NCBI GenBank assembly: GCA_030562195.1
Contig: JAUJPP010000012.1
Span: 21,080,001 to 21,144,000, forward strand
Direction: 5' to 3'
Source: Nipponacmea schrenckii
Taxonomy: Eukaryota > Mollusca > Gastropoda > Lottiidae
Length of the DNA: 64,000 nt
Shown here: one piece after another, positions 27,485 to 40,099 of the stretch
Layout of the letters: each line of letters starts with the position of its first letter
Position numbering within the stretch: the stretch's first letter is position 1
The notes under the pieces: model-generated
Seen by the model: only the letters and a program-made list of their open reading frames with translations
Told to the model about the DNA's origin: nothing
Database searches by the model: none
Program-made: the position numbers and the translations under genes

Positions 27485-27775
27485 AATATAAGTCTTGACA
27501 GCTCCCAGAAGCATTAGTTGAGGAGGTAAACTATACTCCCTGACTGCCCATTATTCAAGAACATGTACCTACATTTTGAATATTTTTTTAAATCATATTG
27601 TTTCTTTTTAAAAAATTGAAAATATGTCACAAAAAATATAAAACCTTAACAGAAAATAGTGATAAACTGTAGAAAATTTCTTATGAAAAATTTCTTGACA
27701 GCTCTCGAAAGTACAGACTGGGGAATAGGCATTTACTCTCAAAATATGCACAAGAAAATACGTACCCGTGCATAG
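27485..27775. repeat. ~200-bp duplication touching the candidate Lhx2/9 exon 1 donor
   Basis: TCTTGACAGCTCCCAGAAG (27493) and TCTTGACAGCTCTCGAAAG (27693) are 200 bp apart, and CAAGAACATGTACCT / CAAGAAAATACGTACCC repeat with them. The second copy ends in the donor of the candidate exon. Confidence 0.55.
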
Positions 27776-27861
27776 CAATCCAAAGGAATAATATCCGAAC
27801 ATGTTCCTTGTCCATGCATGCTGGAATCGGAAGAGAGAGGCATCATTGGTTTTTCTACCAT
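27766..27861 (-). CDS. Lhx2/9: Candidate first coding exon of Lhx2/9
   Basis: 96 nt, 32 codons. The ATG is in a strong Kozak context (AGA ATG G), first in frame after an upstream TAA. The peptide begins MVEKPMMPLSSDSSMHGQG and ends ...CYAR at the donor CGG|GTACGT. The exit phase 0 is exactly what the LIM1 exon needs, giving CYAR-RPGLEV. N-terminal ends of Lhx2/9 are poorly conserved, so no homology supports it. Support comes from start context, phase, position (5.7 kb upstream of LIM1) and a promoter-like stretch 330-590 bp further upstream. Another exon elsewhere could be the true first exon. Confidence 0.5.
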
Positions 27862-28189
27862 TCTAAGAAAGTCTTCACTAACCCCTTTCAAAGGGTATTG
27901 GAATGGTTAACCCCTTAAACACAACTAATATTAACCCTTTAGTAACCGGTCCAATATTCCGTTAAACTTTGTAATACACTACCGAATTTTGACACGTATT
28001 ATCGACGTCAATTTCTGTTCGTTATTCCACCGCAGTCTTTGAAACTTAGTATAACGCTAGGCTTATAACTTCGCTTTCTGTAAGTCTCTGTCACTCACAA
28101 ATCCAAGAATTTTGAAAATGTTCCCAACTTAAGATAAAATATTTGATGTTTTTTTAAGAATCTCCAAACACACGAGAGATGAGATAGTT

Positions 28190-28450
28190 TTAAATACAAA
28201 TGTTTGGGAACCATGAAAGAATCTTATTTTCATCTGCTTCAATCGAGAACGACGATGATGTAGGCGGGGCTTAATGAGACGAAACGACTTTTCATATGTC
28301 GCTATTGAAGAGTTCCAGCGGTAACGAGCGCGCGGTAGGATTCCTCACACCTCGCGTAAGTCGTTCTTATTGGTCCTTGGCGAACTTAATAGGCAAGTAA
28401 TGAAAACCCCACGTCAATCAAAGCTGTCAATCATAATGAAAAGAATCTCA
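28190..28450 (-). promoter_or_regulatory. Candidate Lhx2/9 promoter or conserved regulatory stretch
   Basis: This island is richer in CG dinucleotides than its AT-rich surroundings and lies 330-590 bp upstream of the candidate Lhx2/9 start. It has a CCAAT box on the minus strand (28369-28373), TGATTGACAG on the minus strand (28433-28424, an exact PBX-PREP/MEIS composite consensus) and a second TGATTGAC (28420-28413). Function is inferred from motifs and position only. Confidence 0.35.
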
Positions 28451-29261
28451 GCACCTGACAATAGGCTACAGATTAAAAGGAATGTAAACATATATTTAAA
28501 GGTACTCTAGAAAGGTAAACAATATCATTACCCCTATACAAAGCCCTGATTTTTAAAGGGGCGGCTGTAGCGAATTCCAGTCGATTTTGGTCCCAAATAT
28601 GAGGTCCTTTAAATATTCAAAATTCCCTCTTTCGTGGATATAAATATTAGGGCAATGAAAATTAAATTTAAGAGAAATTTTGTACAATACTATGAGATAT
28701 ATTTTAAACGATATCTAATTGTTCTTGAACAATAAATATATGTGTTAAACTGCTGTATATCCTTGTACAATATATTTGTAAATAATATCGACTCATATAT
28801 ATCGATTACACTCCTGTTACACTCCGCTTACCATTATCTGTATAAAAGTTATCGTTCATTTAAAAAACTACTGTCCTGATCAAGATTTAGTTTACGAAAA
28901 TGTATCGTGAAAGAAGCCTTATTCTTTAATCAAAACACCAATCAGTGTACAATTGGGGAAAGTAGGCGAAATATATTAATATATAAATTTCTATTATACA
29001 AAAGTATATCGATGTTTCCACCCCGTTATCACTACCATGACTTTGTGGCAACAATTTTCAAGAATAATGAACAAAAAAGTAAACGAATATTATCATTTAA
29101 AATAAAATCGTGATAGAATTTCCACAACCCTATTTGGTTTTTCAACTCAATTATTTTGTGGAGTCCACATGAAGATCCCTTAAAAGGGGTCCACTTTCAG
29201 ATACACGTTGTTCCATTTCTACTTCTCGTTAAAACTGAGTTCTGAAACTCACTTTTTTAGG

Positions 29262-29615
29262 GTGGTGAATGGCTCAGTGGTTAGCGAGTTGGACTGTCGT
29301 CTGCTAGGCGACTAGGTGCCGGGGTTCGATCCCGATCGGTGCAGGAAATAAAAATTAAGTCTGATTCCTAGGCCCGTGCTTTCCCGGAACTACGAGATAG
29401 TAGTTTCCCCCCCCTCTATCTATATCTGTATTTCCCATTTGTAAATAAGAGTATAGCTACATTAGATATAGATCCAATACGTCGCATAACAATTTTATAA
29501 ATACAATATTTTTTTATTAGAATCTTTTATTTCTAAAATACACTTAAAAAAACATGGGCCATGTTTGTTGGAGTGGACTAGATCGACGTAAAACTCCATT
29601 TCATTTCAGTTACTT
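29262..29615 (+). mobile_element. SINE-3, tRNA head joined to the SINE-1 3' tail
   Basis: A well-preserved tRNA-like head at 29272-29345 has box A TGGCTCAGTGGTTAGCGAG and box B GGGGTTCGATCCC. The body differs from SINE-1, and a poly-C run lies near 29410. The element ends in GACGTAAAACTCCATTTCAT, the same tail as SINE-1. It is unlikely to be a functional tRNA: the sequence continues into a SINE body and no intact acceptor stem is apparent. Confidence 0.7.
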
Positions 29616-30189
29616 TATTTACATTTTCAATTTGCAAATGAGAGGTGTTTAGCTAAATAGCGTGAAAATAATTGAAGAAGTAATGATGAAGTATTAGAAG
29701 GGTTAAGAGCCCAGCGAACACCTCGATCAAACGATTAAGTGTTTAACTTGTGAAAGGGTTAATATTAACCCCTCGGGGCCGAGTAGTAAAATTCTTAAGA
29801 CGAAAATAAAGCAAGAACTTGAACCACTCGAAAATTGTGAATGACTCAACCGAATCAAGGTGTTTTTTTGAGCTGACATTGATGCAAGTGTTACTTCACT
29901 GTTACATTTTTTAAAAACCTCGATGAAGAAAAATGCTGAAAATCCAACTCGCGAAAGCACTGACCGCGGGATCCATGGGAAACAACAATACAATTCGCTA
30001 TCTATATATAGACCGGGTTATTCATTAGCCTAGTATTTCGGTAAACTAGATTTACAATTTGAAAATACATACTAGTATAAAAAAAACGAGAGATATGATG
30101 GAGTGTTTTTGGGGTAAGGTTTTAATTTTTAGGTAATCTTTGGGGACGGAAACCGAATTTGATGATACATGTATTGTTGTAAATGACAC

Positions 30190-30255
30190 GAAAGAAATGA
30201 ATGGAGTTTTACGTCCTACTTTTCTGCACCTTATGGACTAATGAAGCGATGGTGT
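30190..30255 (-). mobile_element. SINE-1 tail fragment
   Basis: AATGGAGTTTTACGTCCTAC followed by TTTCTGCACCTTATGGACTA; truncated after about 60 bp. Confidence 0.65.
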
Positions 30256-30934
30256 TTTGGTACAAGGAGTTGTTATGCAAATAAATATCTTGTTGATCTG
30301 TAGTGGATTATGATGTGTTCTTTATGTATTGTTTTAAATGAAGATTTTACAGTGTTGAGTTAATCTGTTACTGGTTTCATAATGACTGAGTCCATGTCCA
30401 TCAACTAAAGCGACAGATCTTTAAACTACCCAAGTTGATACATAATATTAAAGAGGATCATGTTCGAGTAGTTTTCACAGGAGTTGTGTGCCCCTAGGGA
30501 TGGTTAGTTGATTTTATTTACAATAGTTCAACACAGTGAAATGTGGTCCAATGCAAATACGACGGATTGAATCAGATTTCATGGCAAGGTGCAGCACGTA
30601 CCGAAAATATGGTCAAATTTGATGCTTCACATTGCCCAATCCCCACGAATTCTACACAATACGGCTGCCTGATGCACTGATCATAAAAGCGATTTGTTTC
30701 GTGGGATTCTCGCTTCGTAAATCTCACCAAGCGACTAATGACCGTGACGCCATTCCCTTTTCAACGTCTGCTCTGCACGTTCTTTCCGCCATTTGTAATT
30801 CACAATACGAGAAATGGCCGCCTGTCACTAAGAAATTGTTTCTATTTTCTCATACGATTTTAATGACTCGATTGCCATGTTAGAAACTTGAAACGGGTTT
30901 TAACGTTTTGTTTCAGAAGGTCCCAAGGAAATGA

Positions 30935-31250
30935 GCTGTGTTCGGTAGACTTCCGCCTTGATAACCGTAGCATGATGTTTCGTCTGCTTGCGACCAAGAG
31001 TAGTGATTAAGCCTTTGCAGTATTTCCGTCTGGAAAATAGAGGAAGATCTACTATGTTCGTGTGTTTTGTGGTAATTGCACATTGACACACTTGTCTTAG
31101 TTCCGCCTGGTAAATCGAGGTAAGATTCTCGTCTGCAAGGGCGGTAATTGAAAGACTTGAACGCTGGTCATACTTCCGTCTTGATAACCAAGACATAATT
31201 TCTCGTCTGTTTTCCAACAAGGGCGGTAATTACAAATTGACAGCTCTGGA
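30935..31250. repeat. Diverged ~65-bp tandem repeat, about four copies
   Basis: GACTTCCGCCTTGATAACC, TATTTCCGTCTGGAAAATAG, GTTCCGCCTGGTAAATCGAG and TACTTCCGTCTTGATAACCA, each followed by TCGTCTG and GGTAATT motifs. Confidence 0.65.
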
Positions 31251-32315
31251 ATTTAATGATCATTAATTTGTCCTCGAAAGCAACCATGGAGAAAACGAAA
31301 GAGGCCCTGAATGACAAATATTGGAAATTAAATACACTAAACGACGTTTGCCATGACAATTTTCGATATCACACCGTATCATAAAATATAGCTTACGTCA
31401 TTTAAGAAAAATGGCCGCATGTCGAAAAGAAAACATTGATTCATGTATTTGTAAGCGATTTTTTTTATCGATTTCTAAAAAAGTATCCTTTATTTTTGTT
31501 AAAGGTCCCTTCCAGAAATACACGTTTAGGACAAGTTTACAAGAGTTAGGCCAACCTTTCGTTTCGTTTGTATTAATTTTTATTTAAGGAGATCACCTGA
31601 CTGGAGTGGTTACGTACAAATCATAACTAATACAAATACGGAACGATGATTATTTTTCAATTTTTTAAGGATATATTTGATAACCTGAATTTAGAAATGA
31701 ATTTGAAAAAGATTGACGCATTGAATTGGGATATCAGCAAGTGAAACGCAAATCGGCTAACGGAATGCTACAACGACGACATGTTAAGGAAGTGTAGGCC
31801 TACGTACATGTACATGTACTCTCCTTTTATTATGTACGCCTACGTTATTATTTGGCCTCATATACATTTTCAATTAATCCGGGCCGTTATGTCACAGATT
31901 GTGTTAGAATACTAGTATAAAAGTACTTTAAAGTATAAATAGTAGGCCTATATGTACTTCAAAAGTTATCTATTCTCAGAGCGGTACGGAGGAATTTTGT
32001 GTAATGTAAACTGTAGAGCTTTCTCAGAACGGTTCCAATTCTGTCCCATCTATATCGTTTGAAACTCATAGGGCGAGAATTGCACATGAATTGATTAACC
32101 CGCTTTTCTGCTCCTTTTCTTACCCATGAAGGCGGCTTATGAAGAAGGAAAACGCCAGGCGGTGTAGGAAATCTATCTGAAAAGTTACACGATTTTTAAA
32201 GGTATTTAGGGCATATTGCCACGACTAGTGTTTCTATGCACGAAACGACGAGTTGATTTAACACAAGTAGAGAAATGAAATTGACCTTTCAACCGAACAC
32301 CTAACTTATAGAACT

Positions 32316-32662
32316 AAACAATTTTACAAGGAAAACAACTTAGGTTCTCAAGTCAGCGATGACAGGGACAACTAGGCAAGGATAGGCCTAACAACTTAGG
32401 TTCACAAGTCAGCGGTAACAGGGATCCTATCTGGCATCTGGTCCTTGGCCAAACCTCTTGGCATTGATCTTTCCCGTATTATCCGTACCCATTTACAGCT
32501 GGGTGGACTGGAATTGTGAGTGAAGATGACTTATTCAAAGTCATCGGATTTTCACACTCCGGACGAGATTAGAACTCACGTCCGACATTTTCAACGTATC
32601 CAAGCAAATGACGTCATGACGTAAAGAACCAACGCTCTATCCACTTTACTATAGAACCCCTA
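32316..32662 (-). mobile_element. SINE-2, full-length copy with duplicated tail
   Basis: Same head, TGACGTCA octamer (32609-32616), body and tail as the copy at 18.3 kb, in the same orientation. The tail segment AACTTAGGTTCTCAAGTC is partly duplicated (32335-32420). Confidence 0.85.
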
Positions 32663-33609
32663 CATGCATAGGATACCATGCAGTTGTGTTATTATTTTTC
32701 TAAAGGCTTTCACTATACTGTGCTTACCTGGAATCGATGGTCCCTTTCAAAAAACATATCCACGCAGTCCAATGTGAATACATCTGAATTCTAATTGACT
32801 AGAATCACGGTTTGATGAACACGAATGGTTTAAACAATATTATAAATGAATTTGAATTGAAAGTAGGTTTTGAAATCAAAGGCCGTGAAGGCACATATGG
32901 AATATTATTCAAAGGCAAATTCAATATCGGTTTTATTTAGTGTTATTTAAATCACGATAAGTCTATAACTCCCGGGCAATATCAGGGTATGTGAGTAGGC
33001 CTATATCACAAGCACCGGGCCCATATCTAAAATAGATGGTCATGAAATGGGGAGGGGGTGTAGATTGTGACGGGACTAGCATGCATAATTTTAAATAATA
33101 ATGAATTAGAGTTTTACGTCTTATCTTTTGGCCCCAGTTTAAACCACGCAGTGTACAACGAGGCATTTTTTTTTAAACGAACTGTAACATAAAAGTCTAC
33201 CATTTTATTCGATTTCAAAGTGCCTAAGGTAGAAAGTAAGTGTTTTGTAACGATTGGTATTCCGACGCTATTTTGTCTACAATGCAATATGACCTACTAG
33301 AAACAAACCATAGAAAGCCCAGGTCGCTTTAAAACGGACGCATTATCCTGTTTAAGATTTGTCTGCATCAAATGAAAACAAATTATTAAAATAATTCGAC
33401 GACGACAGTAGAAATTTTTCCAGAATTCCCAACCTTCAAACTAAAAGCCTACAAAACACATATGGCGATTGAGACGAGCGGGTCGGAGACTTGTGGCGTT
33501 CGTCAAGTGAAGTCTTCATTTCCCAGGAAAATAAACGGCATGCCTTCATTTCTGTTTTAATACAGACATGTCCTTCAAAATACCACAATAATTTGTCACA
33601 GAAAAAAAT

Positions 33610-34290
33610 GAAAAATGCGGGTTATCCGCTCAATTATAATTAAATATGCTTCAAGTCCCTGTGGGAAATAGGCACAAGGCTAATATGGTACTGAATTACG
33701 ACTAACGTGTATTTAAATAGGCGATTTGTCCACGTAGAAATATTTGGAATTTATGTTTCACGTCCATGGGGTGAAGGGAAACGCGGGTTTAAATAATCAG
33801 TTTGATAGCGAATAACCTAATTTATAACGAAATTCGCAAATGCTAAATGCTAAAAAAAAATCCTTTCTTGCAGTTTTTGTATCTTTCCAATGGGCGTCCC
33901 TGAGAATAAAGGGCAGGGGCCTTACGATAAAGGTGCGGTTATAGACTATGTCCTCCAGCTCATTTTGCTCCCAATGTGCTTCGAGTCCCTGGGATGAATG
34001 GAGACATGGCTAATATTGATACTGCAGTTGCCTGAAAAAGCCTGGATTGAAAGAAAAATAACCACTTCTTAATGTGATTTATACTAGGCAAATTTGATTC
34101 TAATATTCTTCTAGTCCCTGGGGTCAATGGGTTAACTATTGATAATAGTTTGACTATAGGAAAAGATGTGGATTTGAAATTAAGTTTACAATAGATAGAT
34201 GCGGGTTATTCCGGTCAAGTTTGAACCCAATATGTTTCGAGTCCCTATTGCAAAGGGCATTTGAAAGCAAAATTAGCCAATGCTAAAAGC
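33610..34290. repeat. Highly diverged ~120-bp tandem repeat
   Basis: Recurrent GCGGGTTAT-CCG, AATATG(C/T)TTC(A/G)AGTCCCT and GGGCA/GGAG-CA motifs at roughly 110-150-bp spacing across five units. Confidence 0.5.
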
Positions 34291-35409
34291 TGATTAGAAA
34301 ATCATTGAAAATTTGACTGATTTTCTCTGAGATAGACTGACACTGTAATTACGGCTAATCTGTTTGTTTCGAATGCATCACAAGGTGCGTGGCATGCCAT
34401 CGCTTCCATATACACCGAACACAAGACGGGGAATACCCTTCGTATCGAGTTACATATAATTAACTTCGAATCAACCCAATTGAAATTGTAATCATCAATG
34501 AAAAATAATGACAGGCCTTGTTAGTAAGTCGTGATTACAATGTATCTCGAATGCAGCAATCAATGACACCACGTCTGCCACACGTGTCGTTAGAGGACGG
34601 CCATTGTTTTGGTCACGTGACGTCTTTCCAATCCAGCTGGTTCCGCTCGTCGACCAAACGGCGACTTGACTCTCGACGGGTACCCAGCGTAGGAAGGCTC
34701 CTCGCCCAAATCTATCTATCGATTCAAAATACGTTTATAATGACTAGATTCCTGTTTCGTTGTGTCAGAATTAAAGATGTGTTTTGTTTCGTTTGTAAAG
34801 AAGACTTGGTTCGGATTGTAATTCATCTTACATATTATTGTCTTTTATTTAAGATGTCTCACATTTATCTTTGCTCCTTTGAAGGTTTGGTACGTATTGA
34901 GGTTTTAAACTGGGTAACGCCATGCAGTGTTTAATAGGATAACTCGCAAAAGCACATCGCTCATCCGAAGGCATTCTTTGTGTTCCGACCTTGAAGGGCA
35001 CAGATGCTCGAGGAGTTAAGAACACGGGAGCATGGAGTTTAGAAAAGGAAAAGAGGTTTTGCTTATGCTGACATCACAACAACACCCCCCCCCCTCTCCG
35101 TCTCCACCTCCAGCCCTAATATCTTCACTATAGTTTTCTTGATTTTTATGATTTTCCCTGCAAATCGATTCCAGGTCTGCGACTCTGGAATAATCTGTAA
35201 GATTCCTGTCATTGAAGTAATGACAGAGTGGAAGCAAAACTGAAAAGTTGACGTCTGAAGTAAAATCAATTGTCACATAGAAATGGCCATCCTCTTAGAG
35301 TTTCAACAAAGTGGCTTCGTTAAAATCAAGAAAGATTTCAGGAAAAGTTGTTATGGAAGATTTAGACTTCAAGTCTTGGGTAGGACTACGGAATGGGCAT
35401 GGCTATTGG

Positions 35410-35810
35410 AAAATGAAATGAAATTAATAGAGCTTTACGTCCTTCTCTTTTGTACCTTTTGGGATAATGATGACGGACAACGCCATGCAGTATGCAATAA
35501 GGGAAATTTTTTCAAGACAGTGGCATAAGCCTACTCTTCTGCGATTTCCCACTGTCGAGGGATCTTTAACGTGCACAGATAGTAGTACTCATGGCCTCAG
35601 GTGTATTGTCCCCTCTGAACGACTAGATGCTTTTTCCATGTCAGTACCTCCCAGTACAGGCCCAGTTTTACGTACAACTTTTATGCGCTCGATTGGTCAC
35701 CAGCACTGCAATGCGGTATGCAGTAAGAGAAATTTTAGCGCAATCTTTTTCTGATTTTAACTGTCGAGAGGTCTTAGATAAGACAAAAGCCCCATAGCAC
35801 ACGCGGTTTC
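35410..35810 (-). mobile_element. SINE-1 copy with a nested partial copy
   Basis: Tail GAAATGAAATTAATAGAGC, the body diagnostic AACGCCATGCAGTATGCAAT, GTCGAGGGATCTTTAACGTG and GAACGACTAGATGC extend to about 35660. A second body segment (GCACTGCAATGCGGTATGCA ... AACTGTCGAGAGGTC) follows. The tRNA head is not evident. Confidence 0.75.
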
Positions 35811-36204
35811 CATCGCTAAATTCGTCATCTGTCACCCCCCCCCCCTTTCCGCTCACCATCTTCCCCCTCCCCACACCAACATACACACGTACCCACCTTC
35901 GGGACGGACGCTAAATTGTGAAGCTGACAGTCGATGTGGCAGTGACTAAAATCCTGTTCAACTGTAATGTGTTCTTGAAAAGGGAAGCTGAGTTAAGTGG
36001 CTTCGTTAAAATTCTGAAACTGAGTGTGTAGAATTTCTATAAAGGATTTCGTTTCGTATTAAATCCCATGTTTTTCTTTCTGAAAACAGATTCATTTAAC
36101 TGGAAGCGAAGTCAGGTTGAATTTCGACTCTTTTTGTTGAGAGTATCAACTTTTGTTTGATTCAAATCTATACAATATAAAATCTTAGTTTACAAATATT
36201 CCTT

Positions 36205-36630
36205 GCATTTATCGAGGAGCCTTGAGTATTCCAGTCAATCATGTTCTAAACGGGACTTGAATAAGTCATTCATTATTCCAGTCAACTATGTTATAAATGG
36301 GTACGAGTACGTAATTTTTCCCCATTATTCCAGTCGACTTTTCTGTAAATGGGTACTGAATAATTCGTCTTTCTTCATTATTCCAGTCGACCTATCTGTA
36401 AATGGTTACTGAATAATTCGTCTTTCTTCATTATTCCAGTCGACCCATCTGTAAATGGTACTGAATAAGTCGTCTTTCTTCATTATTCCAGTCAACCCAC
36501 TGTAAATGTACTGAATAATCTCTTTCTCATTATTCCAGTCACCTATCTGTAAATGGGTACTGAATAAGTCATCTTTCTCATTATTCCAGTCAACCCAGCT
36601 GTAAATGGGTACTGAATAGTATTTCCTTAT
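36205..36630. repeat. ~53-bp satellite derived from the SINE-2 body
   Basis: About seven units of TGAATAAGTC, TCATTATTCCAGTCGACCCA and TCTGTAAATGGGTACT. This is the SINE-2 internal segment (TTGAATAAGTCATC ... ATTCCAGTCCACCCAGCTG ... TAAATGGGTAC) amplified in tandem. Confidence 0.88.
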
Positions 36631-37084
36631 TTCATCACCAGCTAAAGACATATCATTTTAATCAACCAGTACTAATTAAAGAGTACTAAACTAATTGGCT
36701 CATACCCCCCAGTTGTAAATCGGATTATATATCTTTTCTATATGCCAACCCCGATTTACTGTTCTCCGTACAATTAAACCGCTGACAGCGGGCCTTGTTT
36801 TAGGAATGTAAAATTCGTATACAAATGAAAACGGAAATGTTCCAGCTATATGACACCCCATGGCATTTGATAGAAAGGAACAGCAGCACGGGATAATAAC
36901 TGTATAAATTCACGAGGTATGAAATACACAATTAGCAATAAGAATATTACACATTCTAAATAAACAAATTCAAAATACTTCAGGTAATTATTAAAGGTTA
37001 GGTTTGGTTTTAGAAAAAATAATATATTTGTATTGATGATGGTTCCGTTCACGTTGTATATAGAATTATAAAACAAGGCGAGGT

Positions 37085-38015
37085 CAGACAGGACCATGTT
37101 CTTATAATTTATATTAGGGCCTTACAGTGACCCTGTTAAATAAAGAGTCAATGTTTCTCAACATGGACTGAATGTTAGGACAATGTTCTTGTATATTGGG
37201 CCTAATTCTGATCTATGTAAAATAAAGAGTCTATGTTTGTCTCCATGGACTAAATGTTAGACAGGACCATGTCCTTATATATCGGGCCTTAATCTGACCC
37301 ATATAAAAAACCGTTTATGTTTGTCCCCATAGGCTGAATGTTAGACGGCACCATGTCTTGTATATTGGGCCTATTTAGACATGTAAAATAAGAGTTATGT
37401 TTGTCTCTATGGCTGAATGTTCCGTACCATGCCTTGTGTATTGGACCTAATTCTGACCCATGTAAAGTAAAGTGTCTATGTTTGTCTCTATGGACTGAAT
37501 GTTAGACGGTGTATTGGACCTAATTCTGATCCATGTAAAATAAAAAGTCTATGTTTGTTTCTATAGGCTGAATGTGAGACAGGACCATGTTCTTGTGTAT
37601 TGGGCCTAATTCTGATCCATGTAAAATAAAGAGTCTATGTTTGTCTCTATGGGCTGAATGTTAGACAGGACCATGTCCTTGTGTATTGGGCCTAATTCTG
37701 ACCCATGTAAAATAAAGAGTCTATGTTTGTCTCTATGGGCTGAATGTTAGACAGGACCATGTCCTTGTGTATTAGGCCTAATTCTGACCCATGTAAAATA
37801 AAGAGTCTATGTTTGTCACTATGGGCTGAATGTTAGACAGGACCATGTCCTTATACATTGGGCCTAATTCTGACCCATGTAAAATAAAGAGCAATTTAAC
37901 AAGTGGAAACAGAGAAAAGCTAGCTTAAAGCCGGCTTTTTGCCCAAGTGGAAACACGGTTTATGTTTGCCCCATGGGCTGTTTGTTGGACAGGACCATGT
38001 TCTTGTGTATTAGAA
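37085..38015. repeat. 86-bp satellite, about 10 copies
   Basis: Unit includes GGGCTGAATGTTAGACAGGA, CCATGTCCTTGTGTATTGGG and CCCATGTAAAATAAAGAGTC. Intergenic between DENND1 and Lhx2/9. An unrelated insertion of about 60 bp sits near 37890-37950. Confidence 0.92.
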
Positions 38016-40099
38016 CTAATTCTGAGTTTGTTGTTTTAATTATTATAAGGTAACGGGGTTTGTGACGTCATAGGTATTGGTAGTGCGACCTAATATTTCT
38101 CCCGATGTTGAACATCAGATGAGATTTGAGGACAATTTGTGAGTAATTATTGTAAAAGGGACTTCGTTTCAGTGCCAATTATTGAAAAAAAGCAGTTCTA
38201 TTTCTCCACTTCAGACCAATGCTTTAAACTTTTTACAATATGAACCTACACTTTAAAAAAAGAGGGCCACAGAAGCATCTTTAAGACAACTTCTCAAAAC
38301 GTGAGTAAGATTTCGACAAGCATAATAATATATTGTGAATTATGTATGGTACAAGGTGACGGCGTTCAAAATCCAGATAAATAAATCTAATTATTGGAAC
38401 ACAACTGTTCCATTTTCCTGTCGTCGAGTATTAACAATTAATAAAAATCGAGAAAAAAAATATTAAAAAACGTAAAATTATTTTAAAAATTCAGAGAAAC
38501 TTGCACCAAAAACAGGGAAGTTTTTTTTATTTAAAAAAAAGTTTTTTTGCTTTGTTTTGATTTTCTTTTAAAGTTTTTGCTTAAACGTGGTTCGTCTGGT
38601 GTGCCAAATAATTTTGCGGTTTTTGGTATTAAGGTTTCTTGTATAGTACGATTCTCAATTTTGGTTTTATTTTTGCCAAAATCAAAGAAATCTCCGACAC
38701 AAATACTCCAGCTGTAGACGAAACCTTCCAAGAAATAGCACTACGGGGGTTAAAGATGCTCGTGACGTCCTCGGGGTAGCGAAGTTAATCGAGCATACCC
38801 CGAAACCCGAGTTAGGGACCTTCCCCCTTGAACTGCTGACCCCTCAATCCGTAAAATGTACGCCCAATGTCAAGAGTATTACCGCAGGCATGCTGGGAAC
38901 AAAAGACCCGTAGCGTACACTTGTGAAACGGGTAAAGCGTGGTAGCAGACGATAGCTCTGGGGTTCCAATAAATTGAAAACAGACGGTTGTCAAGGAAGT
39001 GATGATTTCTGAAGATGATTTGAAATATGGCGCGAGTTGTCGACTTTTCATCAAATTAATTTACAAATGGCGACCAACACCCTTGAATTTGTCAAGATGG
39101 CGAATCTGAAGTAATTAAGATAAGAGGGAAATCTTATCATAGTGTCTATTTCTATGATCTAATTGGGCAGTCAGAAATAAATCTTGTTAAAAACAAAAAA
39201 AATGTTTAGGCTTTTATCGACGAACAAAAGCCTACAATTTTGTTGAAGTTGATATGGCAATAATGAAATGAAGTACCTGTTTTATGTCCTTCGTCCTTAC
39301 TCCTGAATAATTATATTAATCTTATTGATATTGAATTTTTGTTTGTGGATCTTTAACATGCCCCAAACTCAACATACAACACACAACACGCAACATGCAC
39401 AAAAGCAACAAACAACACGCAACAGCACATGGTTGCCAAATAAGACCGACTAAAATTTATGTACTGTTTACTGAAAGTAGGAAACTGGTTTCAGCATGCT
39501 ATATATTTTGACTTTATAATTCCTTTTAGAATGGTCATAAAATCAAAGTCTCCAACTTAGTCAATAAGAGTATATTCATCAGTTGCATGATATAACTTTT
39601 GTATAACACGATATATCGGTACCCATTAAATTAAAGGGAGAACAAACTTCCACTCGGGGTGTTGTTGGTAGGCCTATAATAAATGTCCACGATGGGAATT
39701 TGGCGTAGCTTCAAAAATATTTAAGGAACCAACAAACGAATAGTGGAAACAAGTTTAGTTGAACTAAGGGCGTTAAGTCTATTTTAAACTGTAAGATACA
39801 GACCGATGTAATTGTTATTTAATTACAAATCCCAAATAATACATGGGAGATCACTTTGTTTTCAATAATTCAGACCTTCAGACCACAACTGATTAGCAAA
39901 TAAGAAAACATACATCCAGAACATACATAAGGTCTCACGGCATTCATTAACGTAAGGAAAGAAATAAGTATATGCACTACCGTTTGTATATTTGGATTAT
40001 ATCTAAATACCCTTGGAATATTTGGATTATATCTATATAACTGGTTGAGAAGCTAGTAATTGTGATTGAAAAAAAAGGGGAGGGGGTTATTGTAAAGAA

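Larger units (their letters stand above)
22970..27765. other. Putative Lhx2/9 intron 1, remainder
   Basis: Contains the MITE-like element, GAAT run, AT-rich tandem repeats and fold-back element listed. A Cys-containing open frame at 24961-24722 (minus, 79 codons) shows no LIM or other spacing and is not called. Confidence 0.5.

Noticed and set aside
29272..29345. Functional tRNA gene
   Set aside because: Box A and box B are good, but no convincing acceptor stem is visible and the sequence continues into a SINE body with the shared SINE tail.
30900..31359. Minus-strand open frames with repeated ITAL/ITTL-GKQT segments, as a repeat protein
   Set aside because: The repetition comes from a diverged ~65-bp DNA tandem repeat; the frames are interrupted and no family is recognised.
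34518..34934. 138-codon plus-strand open frame
   Set aside because: Cys- and Arg-rich translation of no recognisable family and no conserved motif or splice context.
36846..37097. Hydrophobic minus-strand open frame as a membrane protein
   Set aside because: AT-rich composition alone gives Phe/Leu/Ile-rich translation; no start context, homology or splice support.
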